The notes: generated by a model from the letters alone, not told the origin. 64,000 bases of DNA from an uncultured Spirochaetales bacterium (GCA_902781545.1 CACZJR010000001.1:20145-84144), one strand, 5' to 3'. Shown: positions 8,958 through 17,972, numbered from the stretch's first letter. Program-made: numbers and translations.

Positions 8958-10343
8958 ATGGGTCGTTATTTCGGAACAGACGGATTCAGGGGAGAGTCCA
9001 ATGTCACTCTCACGGCAGAGCATGCATATAAGGTCGGACGTTTTCTGGGCTGGTACTTCAAGAGCCTCAGGGAGCAGAGAGGGGATATGGAAAGTCCCAA
9101 GATCGTCATCGGAAAGGACACAAGAAGGTCCTGCTACATGTTCGAGTACATGCTGGCCGGCGGAATTGTCGCCTCAGGCGCGGATGTCTATCTGATGCAT
9201 GTCACAACCACCCCGTCGGTGGCATATATCGCACATGTGGATGACTTTGACTGCGGCATCATGATCACTGCCTCCCATAACCCGTATTATGACAACGGCA
9301 TAAAGGTCATCAACAAGTACGGTGAGAAGATGGAGGAGCCTGTCCTGGACCTCTGTGAGGACTACATCGACGGCAAGCTGGAGTGCTTCGGGCAGAAATG
9401 GGATGATATCCCGTTTGCCACACGCCTTAACATCGGCCAGATGGTTGACTACGTTTCAGGAAGAAACCGCTACATCGGTTATCTTATCTCACTTTGCAAG
9501 TACTCATTCAGGGGCCTGAATGTCGGTCTTGACTGCGCCAACGGAACCACATGGAGCGTTGCGAAGTCTGTCTTTGACGCACTTGGGGCCAAGACTTATG
9601 TCATTAATGCTGACCCGAACGGATTCAACATCAATGAGAATGCGGGATCCACGCATATCGAGGGCCTGCAGAAGCTTGTGCTTGACAAGCACCTTGATGT
9701 CGGATTCGCGTTTGACGGCGATGCAGACCGCTGCCTTGCTGTTGACGAGAAGGGCTCTGTTGTGACCGGTGACCACATCCTTTACATCTACGGAAAGTAC
9801 ATGAAGGAGAGGGGAAAACTCCTGAACAACACTGTTGTTGCCACGGTCATGTCCAATTTCGGGTTCTTCAAGGCGCTTGAGGAAGAGGGCATTGAGGCCG
9901 TCAAGACAAAAGTCGGTGACAAATATGTTCACGACTACATGGTGGAGCACGGATGCAGGATCGGCGGAGAGCAGAGCGGTCATATCATCTTTGCCAAGTA
10001 CGCATCCACAGGAGACGGACTTCTGACTGCCATCAAGGTCCTTGAGGTCATGATGGCCAAAAAGAAGAAACTCAGCGAGCTGGCAGGCGGCATGACAGTC
10101 TATCCTCAGGTTCTTGAGAACATCAGGGTCAAGGACAAGACCGCTGCTGTCTCCGATGAGGATGTCCAGGACGCAGTCAACAATGTTGCCTCGAAGCTGG
10201 GATCTTCCGGAAGGATTCTGGTCCGTGAGAGTGGAACAGAGCCGCTGATTCGTGTTATGGTTGAGGCGTCAAGCGAGGACCTCTGCCGAAAGTATGTGGC
10301 AGCAGTGATCAATGTGATCAAGAAGAAAGGTCACGAAGCCTGA
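8958..10343 (+). CDS. glmM: phosphoglucosamine mutase
   Basis: Alpha-D-phosphohexomutase, 461 residues, interconverting glucosamine-6-phosphate and glucosamine-1-phosphate for peptidoglycan precursors. All four family signatures are present: N-terminal GTDGFRG, the phosphoserine loop TASHNPYYDNG (S106), the Mg-binding FDGDADR, and the phosphate-binding RESGTEPLIRVMVE. Good ribosome site (GAGAGG) before ATG 8958. Second gene of the operon, followed 12 bases later by nagB, which makes the same substrate from or to fructose-6-phosphate. Confidence 0.88.
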   Translation: MGRYFGTDGFRGESNVTLTAEHAYKVGRFLGWYFKSLREQRGDMESPKIVIGKDTRRSCYMFEYMLAGGIVASGADVYLMHVTTTPSVAYIAHVDDFDCGIMITASHNPYYDNGIKVINKYGEKMEEPVLDLCEDYIDGKLECFGQKWDDIPFATRLNIGQMVDYVSGRNRYIGYLISLCKYSFRGLNVGLDCANGTTWSVAKSVFDALGAKTYVINADPNGFNINENAGSTHIEGLQKLVLDKHLDVGFAFDGDADRCLAVDEKGSVVTGDHILYIYGKYMKERGKLLNNTVVATVMSNFGFFKALEEEGIEAVKTKVGDKYVHDYMVEHGCRIGGEQSGHIIFAKYASTGDGLLTAIKVLEVMMAKKKKLSELAGGMTVYPQVLENIRVKDKTAAVSDEDVQDAVNNVASKLGSSGRILVRESGTEPLIRVMVEASSEDLCRKYVAAVINVIKKKGHEA

Positions 10344-10355
10344 ACCGGAGGAATT

Positions 10356-11144
10356 ATGAGAGTTATCATTCAGGAAAACTATGAGAAGATGAGCCTTTGG
10401 GCGGCGAACTTCATTGCAGACGCCATCAATTCACACAAGGGACCGAACCCGTTTGTGCTTGGACTTCCGACCGGATCCTCACCGATAGGGGTGTATAAGA
10501 AGCTCATTGAGATGAACAAGGCAGGCAAGGTCACATTCAAGAACGTGGTCACATTCAACATGGATGAGTATGTGGGTCTTCCACATGAGCATGACCAGAG
10601 CTACTGGTATTTCATGCATGACAATTTCTTCAACCACATTGACATCCCTGAGAAGAACATAAACATGCTCAACGGCATGACCGATGATCCTGTCAAGGAG
10701 TGCCAGGACTATGAGAAGAGAATCGCCTCCTATGGCGGGATTGACCTCTTCATGGGCGGAATCGGAGTTGACGGGCACATTGCATTCAATGAGCCGTTCA
10801 CATCACTCAGCTCCAGGACAGGTCTCAGGACACTGACCACAGACACAAAGATCGTCAACTCACGTTTCTTCGGAAATGACCCGTCCAAGGTCCCGTCTTA
10901 TGCACTTTCTGTCGGAGTCGGGACTGTGTTTGACTCAAAGATCGTGCTTGTCCTGATCAACGGCCATAACAAGGCAAGAGCCCTTGCACATACCGTGGAA
11001 GGCGGAGTTAGCCAGATGTGGACATGTAGCGCGCTTCAGATGCACAACAACGCGATCATCGCCTGCGATGAGGCCGCCTGCGGAGAGATCAAGGTGGACA
11101 CATACAGGTATTTCAAGGACGTTGAGAGCGCAGAGCGCCTGTGA
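10356..11144 (+). CDS. nagB: glucosamine-6-phosphate deaminase
   Basis: 262 residues, the full NagB length. Converts glucosamine-6-phosphate to fructose-6-phosphate and ammonia. Visible motifs: GLPTGSSPIGVYKKLI (phosphate/substrate binding), FNMDEYVGL (catalytic acid region), and GGIGVDGHIAFNEP (active-site histidine). GGAGG sits 5 bases before the ATG. Placed between two GlmM-type mutases, so this operon controls flux at the glucosamine-6-phosphate node between catabolism and cell-wall synthesis. Confidence 0.9.
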   Translation: MRVIIQENYEKMSLWAANFIADAINSHKGPNPFVLGLPTGSSPIGVYKKLIEMNKAGKVTFKNVVTFNMDEYVGLPHEHDQSYWYFMHDNFFNHIDIPEKNINMLNGMTDDPVKECQDYEKRIASYGGIDLFMGGIGVDGHIAFNEPFTSLSSRTGLRTLTTDTKIVNSRFFGNDPSKVPSYALSVGVGTVFDSKIVLVLINGHNKARALAHTVEGGVSQMWTCSALQMHNNAIIACDEAACGEIKVDTYRYFKDVESAERL

Positions 11145-11182
11145 AATAATTACCGCAACATCATCATATGTGCTAAACTGTC

Positions 11183-11210
11183 AAGGCTCGGCTCTGGAAG
11201 GCCGGGCCTT
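11183..11210 (+). other. hairpin between nagB and the second mutase gene
   Basis: AAGGCTCGGC (11183-11192) pairs with GCCGGGCCTT (11201-11210) with one G-U pair and an 8-base loop. No T-run follows, so it is not a standard terminator. It ends 7 bases before the GGAGG of the next gene and could be a processing or attenuation element. Confidence 0.45.
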
Positions 11211-11227
11211 CTGATTTGGAGGCACTT

Positions 11228-12580
11228 ATGGGAAACACATTCGGTGTGTCAGGTCTCAGAGGCGAGGCCAACATCTCACTTACGGCAGATGTAGTCTACG
11301 GCTTCGGGCGTTTTCTGGGATGGTACATCCGCAAAGGACTCAACCATAATCCGAGAACAGTCATCGGAAAGGACACCCGCAGGTCATCCGACATGCTTGA
11401 GAGCGCAATAAGCGCTGGCCTGATGGCAAGCGGCTGTGACGTGTACCTCATGAGTGTGACAACAACCCCGTCAGTCTCCTTCATCACTCGTTCTGACTCA
11501 TTTGACTGCGGTGTGATGATAACAGCATCACACAATCCTTACTATGACAACGGAATCAAGGTCATCTCCGCCAGTGGAGAGCCTATGGGCGATAAGATAT
11601 TCTCCGAGTTCCAGGCTTACTATGAGGGGGCCAGGATGGGCGAGATCCCTTATGCAGACAGGGACTCCATAGGAAAGCTCGTTGATTATCAGGCCGGAAG
11701 GCAGCATTACATCGACCATCTTGTCTCTGTCCCCTCAGCATCACTTAAGGGAATCAGGATCGGCCTTGACTGTGCCAACGGCGCATCATCGATGATAGCC
11801 CACAGCGTGTTTGACAATCTGGATTGTGAGGTGATTTACGTAAATGATGATCCTGACGGATTCAACATCAACAAAAGCTGCGGCTCGGCACATCTGGAGG
11901 TGATTCGCTCACTTGTGCTGGAGAAAGGCCTTGATGCAGGGTTCTCCCTTGACGGTGATGCGGACCGCTGCATGGCCGTTGACGCAGAAGGGAACGAAGT
12001 GACAGGTGATCACTTCAATCTGATATATGCCACATACCTGAAAAAGCGCGGAAGACTTGCAAACAATCTTGTTGTGGGGACAGTGGTGTCGAATCTCGGA
12101 CTCAGGAATGCGCTTGAGAAAGAGGGCATCGATTATATGACAACCGGAGTCGGTGAGCCTCTGGTCCGGAAATGCATGGTCGAGCACGGCTCCATCATCG
12201 GAGGCGAGCAGTGCGGCCACATGGTCTTTTCCGAGCATTCGACCACAGGTGACGGAATAGTAACCACACTGAAGATGCTTTCTGTCATGGCTGAGGAGGG
12301 AAAGAGCTTGAAGGATCTTGCCTCTCCGCTTCACATGCTGCCGCAGCTGACAATAAACGTCAGGGTAAGTGACAAGAAGAAAGCCTCATCTGATCCCGAT
12401 GTATTGGCCATAGTGGGCAAGATCACGGATAAACTGGGCACTTCGGGACGTGTTCTCATGCGTCACAGCGACACAGAGTCCTTGATTAGGGTCATGGTTG
12501 AGGCTGAGGATGAGAATACGTGCAGGGATTATGCTCAGCAGATAGTTTCCGTGATCAGGTCAAAGGGCTACGCTGTCTGA
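11228..12580 (+). CDS. GlmM-like phosphohexomutase paralogue with altered phosphate loops
   Basis: 450 residues, collinear with the upstream glmM product and clearly a paralogue (MGNTFGVSGLRGEANISL against MGRYFGTDGFRGESNVTL). The catalytic serine loop is intact (TASHNPYYDNG, S101) and the metal loop reads LDGDADR. Two substrate-contact loops differ: the N-terminal TDGFRG is VSGLRG, and the C-terminal phosphate loop RESGTEP is RHSDTES. Start at ATG 11228 with TTTGGAGG upstream; a TTG 12 bases earlier overlaps that ribosome site. It probably still turns over a phosphosugar, but a changed substrate or reduced activity is likely. Confidence 0.8.
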   Translation: MGNTFGVSGLRGEANISLTADVVYGFGRFLGWYIRKGLNHNPRTVIGKDTRRSSDMLESAISAGLMASGCDVYLMSVTTTPSVSFITRSDSFDCGVMITASHNPYYDNGIKVISASGEPMGDKIFSEFQAYYEGARMGEIPYADRDSIGKLVDYQAGRQHYIDHLVSVPSASLKGIRIGLDCANGASSMIAHSVFDNLDCEVIYVNDDPDGFNINKSCGSAHLEVIRSLVLEKGLDAGFSLDGDADRCMAVDAEGNEVTGDHFNLIYATYLKKRGRLANNLVVGTVVSNLGLRNALEKEGIDYMTTGVGEPLVRKCMVEHGSIIGGEQCGHMVFSEHSTTGDGIVTTLKMLSVMAEEGKSLKDLASPLHMLPQLTINVRVSDKKKASSDPDVLAIVGKITDKLGTSGRVLMRHSDTESLIRVMVEAEDENTCRDYAQQIVSVIRSKGYAV

Positions 12581-12588
12581 GGGCCTTG

Positions 12589-13044
12589 TCAGTCCTTGAT
12601 CAGCTGCTTGATCCAGAGTTTCTCCCTCAGTGAGATCTTGCCGTCCACGGCGCAGATGATCATGCAGATGATGATTATGTCCTCTTTCAGGTCCTTGTTG
12701 AGGATCCCCAGCACATCCACCATCTCATTGGTCAGTTTCTTCAGCTCCTTGTTCTCCTGAGCCATCTCACTGACGGCCTTCTTGCATCCCTCATAGTCCA
12801 GGTTCTCCCCGAAGAACATGGTCAGCATGGGGTAGAGCAGGTTGTATTCCTCCTCTGCGAGCTTTCCGTCTGCCACAACGGCGGCGGTGATGAAGGAGCC
12901 GAAGATCTCAATTCCGGAGAGCCCGTTCTGAGTGATCACTGACAGTGCCGGCAGGACCTTCAATGATTTCTCCCTGAGAAGCAATGTGTACTCCTCATAC
13001 TCTATTTTCTCGAATTCATTGCAGAGTCTGTCAAATTCACTCAT
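12589..13044 (-). CDS. TerB-like acidic helical protein
   Basis: 151 residues, all-helical and acidic, with two copies of an A-x-DGK-x(4)-E pattern: VVADGKLAEEE near residue 57 and CAVDGKISLREK near residue 136. This is the pattern of the TerB/DjlA-N metal-binding helical fold. No signal peptide or membrane segment. Convergent with the mutase gene (8 bp apart) and divergent from the CmpB-like gene. TerB domains are linked to metal or stress sensing; no specific role can be assigned. Confidence 0.5.
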   Translation of the reverse strand: MSEFDRLCNEFEKIEYEEYTLLLREKSLKVLPALSVITQNGLSGIEIFGSFITAAVVADGKLAEEEYNLLYPMLTMFFGENLDYEGCKKAVSEMAQENKELKKLTNEMVDVLGILNKDLKEDIIIICMIICAVDGKISLREKLWIKQLIKD

Positions 13045-13075
13045 TTCCCGCTCCTGTATGGTTGTTTAATGGTAA

Positions 13076-13081
13076 TATAAT
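13076..13081 (+). promoter_or_regulatory. TATAAT -10 element upstream of the CmpB-like gene
   Basis: A perfect TATAAT lies 46 bases before the start codon in the 83-base divergent gap. No convincing -35 is seen 15-19 bases upstream, so the promoter call is tentative. Confidence 0.35.
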
Positions 13082-13127
13082 GGAAAAAGACGATATAGGA
13101 CAGGATTTTTCTTAAAAGAGGCAACAA

Positions 13128-14048
13128 ATGGAGTATCTTACAAACCTTCTTCTGCTGTTCTTCATCTACTCATTTGCTGGATGGTGCATCGAGGTCACCC
13201 TGAAATTCCGCCAGTACCACAGGTTCATCAACCGTGGTTTTCTGACCGGACCCTGCCTGCCGATCTACGGTTCAGGGTGTGCGCTGATCACAGCAGCAGT
13301 GGACATTCTTGTGATGATCTCAAGATACGAGTCATCATACGGATCTGTATTTGCTGTGGCATTTGTACTCTGCGGGGTGCTGGAATACACGGTAAGCTAT
13401 CTTCTTGAGAAACGTTTCCATGCAAGATGGTGGGATTACAGCCAGAAACCGATGAACCTCCACGGCAGGGTCTGGATCGGGAACCTGCTGCTGTTCGGTC
13501 TTGGCGGTGTGCTTGTCGTCAAAGTCACAAACCCTGTGATCTTACGGTTTTTCGAGGGAATATCCCTCAAGGCAAGGTATATCACGGCAATTGCCCTTTC
13601 AGTTGTGTTCATAACGGATTATCTCATCTCCCACTTTGTGCTGAAGCTCGTCAAGGACAGTGTCGAGAAGAGTGAGGCCGATAACACTGAGGCAATAGGG
13701 AAGGAAGTCAGGAAGATGCTCTCTGACAAGAGCCTGTTTGCAAAGCGTTTTGCGGATGCCTATCCTGAGGTGATATACCGCACCGAGAAGGTCAAGGCCC
13801 GCATGGAGGCAATCAAGGCCGAGACGGAGCGTCTGAGAATGCAGGCAGAGGAGAGGTTTGCAGAAGTCCAGCAGCAGATCTCAGAGAAGCTTGAGCCGAC
13901 TTCCCAGATCAAGAACAGGATAATCGAGAATCAGGACCGGCTGATTTCCGGCATATACAATGATTCCTCTGCCGATGAATCCCAGAAGCAGCTGAAAAGC
14001 GCGATAGACAAGGATATTGAGAGACTAAAGAGCCGCAGGATGATATGA
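13128..14048 (+). CDS. CmpB-like integral membrane protein ('putative ABC transporter permease')
   Basis: 306 residues. The N-terminal half has about five membrane helices and the family signature YSFAGWCIEVTLKFRQYHRF followed by NRGFLTGPCLPIYGSG, known as the 'ABC_trans_CmpB' family common in Clostridia and spirochaetes. The C-terminal third (residues ~185-306) is a charged, Lys/Glu-rich, probably coiled-coil cytoplasmic tail. No partner ATPase or binding protein lies nearby, so the transporter label is nominal. GAGG precedes the ATG by 7 bases. Confidence 0.7.
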   Translation: MEYLTNLLLLFFIYSFAGWCIEVTLKFRQYHRFINRGFLTGPCLPIYGSGCALITAAVDILVMISRYESSYGSVFAVAFVLCGVLEYTVSYLLEKRFHARWWDYSQKPMNLHGRVWIGNLLLFGLGGVLVVKVTNPVILRFFEGISLKARYITAIALSVVFITDYLISHFVLKLVKDSVEKSEADNTEAIGKEVRKMLSDKSLFAKRFADAYPEVIYRTEKVKARMEAIKAETERLRMQAEERFAEVQQQISEKLEPTSQIKNRIIENQDRLISGIYNDSSADESQKQLKSAIDKDIERLKSRRMI

Positions 14049-14132
14049 TCACATCAATTTGTAAAATGATCATTGTTGTCTGCATCTGATTTGTTTTATA
14101 GTATCCACAACAGTTTTGAGAGGGCTGGGATA

Positions 14133-15761
14133 ATGGTTAAAAGGCGTGGAAGTGTAGTAACCAAAAGCATAATGAGCATAATTGTCCCGCTGGTCTTTCT
14201 GGCAATCATTGTCTGTATTGTCGGATACCGGTTTCTGACAGATGCAATGAGCGGGCTGTATGAGAACGGCGCAGTTGAGATAGCCAAATCCGCCGCAAAC
14301 GGTGTGGACGTGGACAGACTGGACGAATATGCCAGCAGCAATGGCACATCGGATGAGTACATTGAGGCGTTGGAGAATATGGAGGCCCTGTGCAACTCCT
14401 CCGGAGCCACATTCATCTATGTGATCCGGCCCGATCTGACAGACTACAACCACATCACCTTCATATTCTCGACCATCAACAAGGACAGCAGTTACACAAG
14501 ATATGATTTCGGCTATTACCGCGAGACCACCAATGAGGATTACAAGGTCAAGTACCGCAGACTCTATGAGGGCCAGTCCGAGTCCGAGATAGTGGTACGC
14601 GACAGGGGATACATAGAGACCAATGCCCACATCACCGCTATGGTTCCCGTGAAGGACTCAAGCGGACGCACACAGGCCATCCTCTGCGTCCAGCGTCAGA
14701 TGGATGTGATCACTTCCGTCAGGAACAGATTCGTCTGTTTAGTGATAGGGATCCTCCTGGTTCTGGAGATAATCATAGCTTTAGGCCAGCACATCTACCT
14801 CAGGAAGGTGCTGCTCAAACCCCTGAGGACAATCACCTCGGAGGCTGAGAGATTCGCATCCCAGGAGATATCAACAGGCAGGAAACTCAAGGATCAGGTG
14901 AAGAACACAGATGAGATCGGAGTCCTTGCCTCATCAATCGACCACATGGAGTCCAACATAGTCAGATATGTCAGGAACCTCACAAAGGCAACAGCGGAGA
15001 AGGAGAGGATCAGCACCGAGCTTTCCCTCGCCCAGCGCATACAGGCCGACATGCTTCCCAACATATATCCGGCATTCCCGGACAGGCCGGAGTTCGACAT
15101 ATTCGCATCAATGGAGCCTGCCAAGGAGGTCGGAGGAGACTTCTATGACTTCTTCTTCGTGGATTCCGACCACCTTTGCATGATGATCGCGGATGTCTCA
15201 GGGAAGGGTGTTCCTGCCGCGCTTTTCATGATGGCATCGAGAATCATTCTGGCGAATAACGCCATGATGGGGAAGAATCCCGCAAGGATCCTCGCAGAGA
15301 CCAATGCAGCCATCTGCTCCAACAACAGGGAGGAGATGTTCGTCACTGTCTGGCTGGGGATACTGGAGATATCCACAGGACATCTGGTGGCGTCAAACGC
15401 AGGTCATGAGTATCCTGTGATAAAGAAAGCAGACGGGAGATTCGAGCTCTTCAAGGACAGGCACGGCTTTGTGATAGGAGGGCTTGAGACTGCGAGGTAC
15501 AAGGATTATGAGCTTACACTTGAGCCCGGGTCAAAGCTGTTCCTCTACACCGACGGTGTGCCTGAGGCCACAGATGGAAAGGAAGAGCAGTTCGGCACAG
15601 AGCGCATGATTGAGGCCCTTAATTCTGATCCTGATGCGGATCCGGAGCACGTCCTTGCCAACATGCGCAAGGCCGTAAACGCATTTGTCAATGACTCGGA
15701 GCAGTTCGATGACCTTACGATGATGTGCTTTGAGTACAAGGGCATGAGGACTGAGTCCTGA
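14133..15761 (+). CDS. membrane-bound HAMP-PP2C (SpoIIE/RsbU-type) serine phosphatase
   Basis: 542 residues. A first membrane helix (residues ~14-35), an extracytoplasmic sensor region of ~155 residues, and a second helix (~195-218) lead into a HAMP segment (KPLRTITSEAERF) and a helical linker. The C-terminal PP2C/SpoIIE domain shows AKEVGGDFYDFF, MIADVSGKGVPAALFM, NAGHEYP and LFLYTDGVPEA, with the metal-binding aspartates retained. Such proteins dephosphorylate an anti-sigma-factor antagonist in a partner-switching circuit. No antagonist or anti-sigma gene lies beside it. Start chosen at ATG 14133, preceded by a GGGA-type site; a longer frame from 14073 lacks one. The stop abuts the YwaF-like gene. 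Confidence 0.8.
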   Translation: MVKRRGSVVTKSIMSIIVPLVFLAIIVCIVGYRFLTDAMSGLYENGAVEIAKSAANGVDVDRLDEYASSNGTSDEYIEALENMEALCNSSGATFIYVIRPDLTDYNHITFIFSTINKDSSYTRYDFGYYRETTNEDYKVKYRRLYEGQSESEIVVRDRGYIETNAHITAMVPVKDSSGRTQAILCVQRQMDVITSVRNRFVCLVIGILLVLEIIIALGQHIYLRKVLLKPLRTITSEAERFASQEISTGRKLKDQVKNTDEIGVLASSIDHMESNIVRYVRNLTKATAEKERISTELSLAQRIQADMLPNIYPAFPDRPEFDIFASMEPAKEVGGDFYDFFFVDSDHLCMMIADVSGKGVPAALFMMASRIILANNAMMGKNPARILAETNAAICSNNREEMFVTVWLGILEISTGHLVASNAGHEYPVIKKADGRFELFKDRHGFVIGGLETARYKDYELTLEPGSKLFLYTDGVPEATDGKEEQFGTERMIEALNSDPDADPEHVLANMRKAVNAFVNDSEQFDDLTMMCFEYKGMRTES

Positions 15762-16526
15762 ATGAGCGGTTATTATACTTTTTACAGCACCGGTTTCTTC
15801 GGTTTCGGGCCTCCGGGAACGTTCAAGGCATACTCCTTGATGCACCTCATGCCGATCCTCATATGCGTAGGGCTTATGGTTCTGGTGTGGTTCAAGAGAG
15901 ATAGGATCAGGGCATGGAAATCTGAGGCCAGTCTGCGTCTCTGCATTTCCTTCCTCTGCTTCCTGATGGAGTTCAGCTTCTTTGTCAGACTGCTTTACGT
16001 GGGCGACTCCTCCGGAAAATACATGATGATGGCCAAGGTCCCCCTTCATGTCTGTGACCTGGGGTGCATCTGCTGCATGTTCATGGTCACGGGCAAGAAC
16101 AGGACATTGTTCGGCATAAACTTCTTCGTGTCACTGTTCGGAGCCTCCATTGCCTGCGTGGTCCCGCAGATGGTCCTGTCCGATTGCGGTCCGGCCCACT
16201 TCCGTTACTATCAGTACTTCGGCATGCACCTGCTTCCGATATTCGGAACTGTCTACATGATGATGGTCCACGGCATGAGGCCGCGTTACCGTGACATCTG
16301 GTATGCCACCGGATCACTGGCGGCCATGGTGGTGCCAAGCATAATGATCAACAAGGCCTTCCCCGGAGCTAACCGAATGTTCCTGGAGCTTGACATACCG
16401 CTTTTCCCTGAGAACATGTATCTGAGATCACTTGTCTACGCTGTCCTGATAATCGCGGTCTTCCACCTCATGTGGTTTGCCTGGAGGCTTGCGGAGAGAC
16501 TTGGGAATAAGGTCTACAGGACCTGA
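15762..16526 (+). CDS. YwaF/TMEM164-like integral membrane protein
   Basis: 254 residues with about seven membrane helices. The signature VPLHVCDLGCICCMF, preceded by a helix and followed later by YYQYFGMHLLPI, matches the YwaF (TIGR02206) family related to eukaryotic TMEM164. The histidine and cysteine in that motif correspond to the catalytic pair of the acyltransferase TMEM164; whether the bacterial proteins catalyse anything is unproven. Its ATG directly follows the phosphatase stop, so the two are cotranscribed. Confidence 0.7.
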   Translation: MSGYYTFYSTGFFGFGPPGTFKAYSLMHLMPILICVGLMVLVWFKRDRIRAWKSEASLRLCISFLCFLMEFSFFVRLLYVGDSSGKYMMMAKVPLHVCDLGCICCMFMVTGKNRTLFGINFFVSLFGASIACVVPQMVLSDCGPAHFRYYQYFGMHLLPIFGTVYMMMVHGMRPRYRDIWYATGSLAAMVVPSIMINKAFPGANRMFLELDIPLFPENMYLRSLVYAVLIIAVFHLMWFAWRLAERLGNKVYRT

Positions 16527-16635
16527 AGACTGAAAAGAGAAATGCACCAGGTTGCATATAGTCCGGGTGTTCTCATGTTTTCCTTGGCAATGATGTTGAG
16601 GACATAAGAGAGAAAAAGGTGTATGCGTAAAACTG

Positions 16636-16644
16636 TGATATACT
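16636..16644 (+). promoter_or_regulatory. extended -10 promoter of the acyltransferase-like gene
   Basis: TG at 16636-16637, one base, then TATACT (16639-16644), a full extended -10 located 24 bases before the ATG. No good -35 is visible, as is usual for extended -10 promoters. Confidence 0.5.
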
Positions 16645-16668
16645 GTCATTGATAGGGGGAAAATATTG

Positions 16669-17715
16669 ATGGACAATAATTGTGGGATTTCTGCATTTGA
16701 AATTGTTTTTTTCAGGAAAAGCATCTCACAACTCAGAGATAAATGGTTGGAGTTTGAGAAGAACAACGAACTGTTTACCGCCTATCAATCTTACGGCCTT
16801 TCTGAAAGCATCCTTAAGACGTATATTCCGTATCGGATAATCAACAAAGAGAATCCTTTCTTCCTTGAAGCTTGCATAGCAGATGCTAATGGAGGAAATG
16901 AATGCATTGCCGTTATCCCTTTGGCCAGTTACGGGTCAGGGACAGTGACCTTCGGTTATTCCCAGTCAATGCCGGTTTATGACTTTATTTGGAAACCTGG
17001 ATTGGATAAGGAGATTATGGGCAGATGCGTGGATGCTTTGCTGGGAAAATATCCCGGGATAGTGATAAGTCTGGTAAGAGAAGAATCCTTCTTGTTCGAC
17101 TTCCTGTCCAAGAAATACAACTCGGATATAAGCCGAAATGTCAGAATTGACATCAAGTCTTCCGCCCAGGATTGGTTCTCCGGGCTTTCCAAGAGTATCA
17201 GGCAGAATATCAGAACGTCTTATAACAGAGCTGCGACAGATGGGGTGGTGTTTGATTTCAAGATGGAGAGGGGTAAAGACCTTCCTAAAGCTACGGTCAG
17301 GAAAATCATGGACACTTATGTCTCCCGGAGAAAAGGCTTCTCAGACGGGCTGAGTAAACCCAAGGAGCTGATGATCAGGTACTGTCACTACAATACCAGA
17401 GCAATGACCAGGCTTGATACAAGCATAGTCGCCACTTTATGGCATGGTGATACCCTTGCCGCTTTCTGGTCCGGCTATTTCTCTCCCGCAGGTGAGTCGG
17501 TCACCGTTCCCAGACTTGCCATCAATCCGCTGTTCAGCCGTTATTCACCAGGGAGTATCCTGATAAATGAATCAATAAAGGAGTTCCATGAATCATATCC
17601 CAAAATCAGGGTATTTGATCTCTCAAGCGGGACTGAGAAATACAAGTACGATATGGGTGGAGTAGAGTACAACACTTATATTTTCGACACCTCATCCGGA
17701 CTGATAGACGCATAA
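16669..17715 (+). CDS. GNAT-fold acyltransferase of the CelD/BcsL (FemAB-like) type
   Basis: 348 residues. The C-terminal portion, LPKATVRKIMDTY, a central ATLWHGDTLAAFWSGYF, and the terminal FDLSSGTEKYKYDMGG, matches the 'Acetyltransf_6' pattern with its diagnostic D-x-S-x-G-x-E-x-YK motif. These proteins acylate sugars or lipids of exopolysaccharides, or add amino acids to cell-wall precursors. ATG 16669 has GGGGGA 8 bases upstream; a TTG at 16666 is the alternative. Monocistronic, with its own promoter and terminator. Base composition looks somewhat more AT-rich than its neighbours, which could mean transfer. Confidence 0.65.
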   Translation: MDNNCGISAFEIVFFRKSISQLRDKWLEFEKNNELFTAYQSYGLSESILKTYIPYRIINKENPFFLEACIADANGGNECIAVIPLASYGSGTVTFGYSQSMPVYDFIWKPGLDKEIMGRCVDALLGKYPGIVISLVREESFLFDFLSKKYNSDISRNVRIDIKSSAQDWFSGLSKSIRQNIRTSYNRAATDGVVFDFKMERGKDLPKATVRKIMDTYVSRRKGFSDGLSKPKELMIRYCHYNTRAMTRLDTSIVATLWHGDTLAAFWSGYFSPAGESVTVPRLAINPLFSRYSPGSILINESIKEFHESYPKIRVFDLSSGTEKYKYDMGGVEYNTYIFDTSSGLIDA

Positions 17716-17736
17716 TCATCACCGGACAATAAACAG

Positions 17737-17766
17737 AAAGCAGCCTCTTTCGAAGCTGCTTTTTTG
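17737..17766. terminator. bidirectional rho-independent terminator
   Basis: AAAGCAGC (17737-17744) and GCTGCTTT (17755-17762) form an 8-bp stem followed by T on the plus strand. On the minus strand the same stem follows the tRNA and is trailed by a T-rich stretch. It serves the acyltransferase gene and the tRNA. Confidence 0.8.
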
Positions 17767-17768
17767 TT

Positions 17769-17840
17769 TACACGGCGGGGGGTTTGAACCCTCGACCTCC
17801 ACCACGTCAAGGTGGCACTCTCCCGCTGAGTTAGCCGTGC
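17769..17840 (-). tRNA. tRNA-Val (anticodon GAC)
   Basis: On the minus strand a cloverleaf can be folded by hand. The acceptor is GCACGGC with GCCGTGT (G1-U72 wobble). The D-arm is ACTC/GAGT around AGCGGGA. The anticodon arm is CCACC/GGTGG with loop TTGACGT, giving GAC (valine). The variable loop is AGGTC, and the T-arm is GAGGG/CCCCC with loop TTCAAAC. The T-stem has one A-C mismatch. CCA is not encoded: AAAC follows the acceptor. Confidence 0.9.
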
Positions 17841-17851
17841 ATTGCATTACT

Positions 17852-17879
17852 ATTATGCACGATTTAAAAAAACTGTCTA
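17852..17879 (-). promoter_or_regulatory. promoter of tRNA-Val
   Basis: On the minus strand TAGACA (17874-17879), 16 bases, CATAAT (17852-17857). Both hexamers match consensus at 5 of 6, and initiation would fall about 5 bases before the mature tRNA 5' end. Confidence 0.65.
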
Positions 17880-17932
17880 GTGGTCATGGCAGAAAAACAT
17901 TTCAACGTCCGCGGAGCCTCAAGGGCTGACCC

Positions 17933-17961
17933 TTGTTGAAAACAGGATAATAACTTATTAT
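17933..17961 (+). promoter_or_regulatory. candidate promoter of the RicT-like gene, giving a near-leaderless mRNA
   Basis: TTGTTG (17933-17938), 17 bases, TATTAT (17956-17961). Transcription would start around 17968, only about 5 bases before the ATG. That fits the absence of a Shine-Dalgarno sequence. Confidence 0.45.
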
Positions 17962-17972
17962 TTCAGCTAGCT

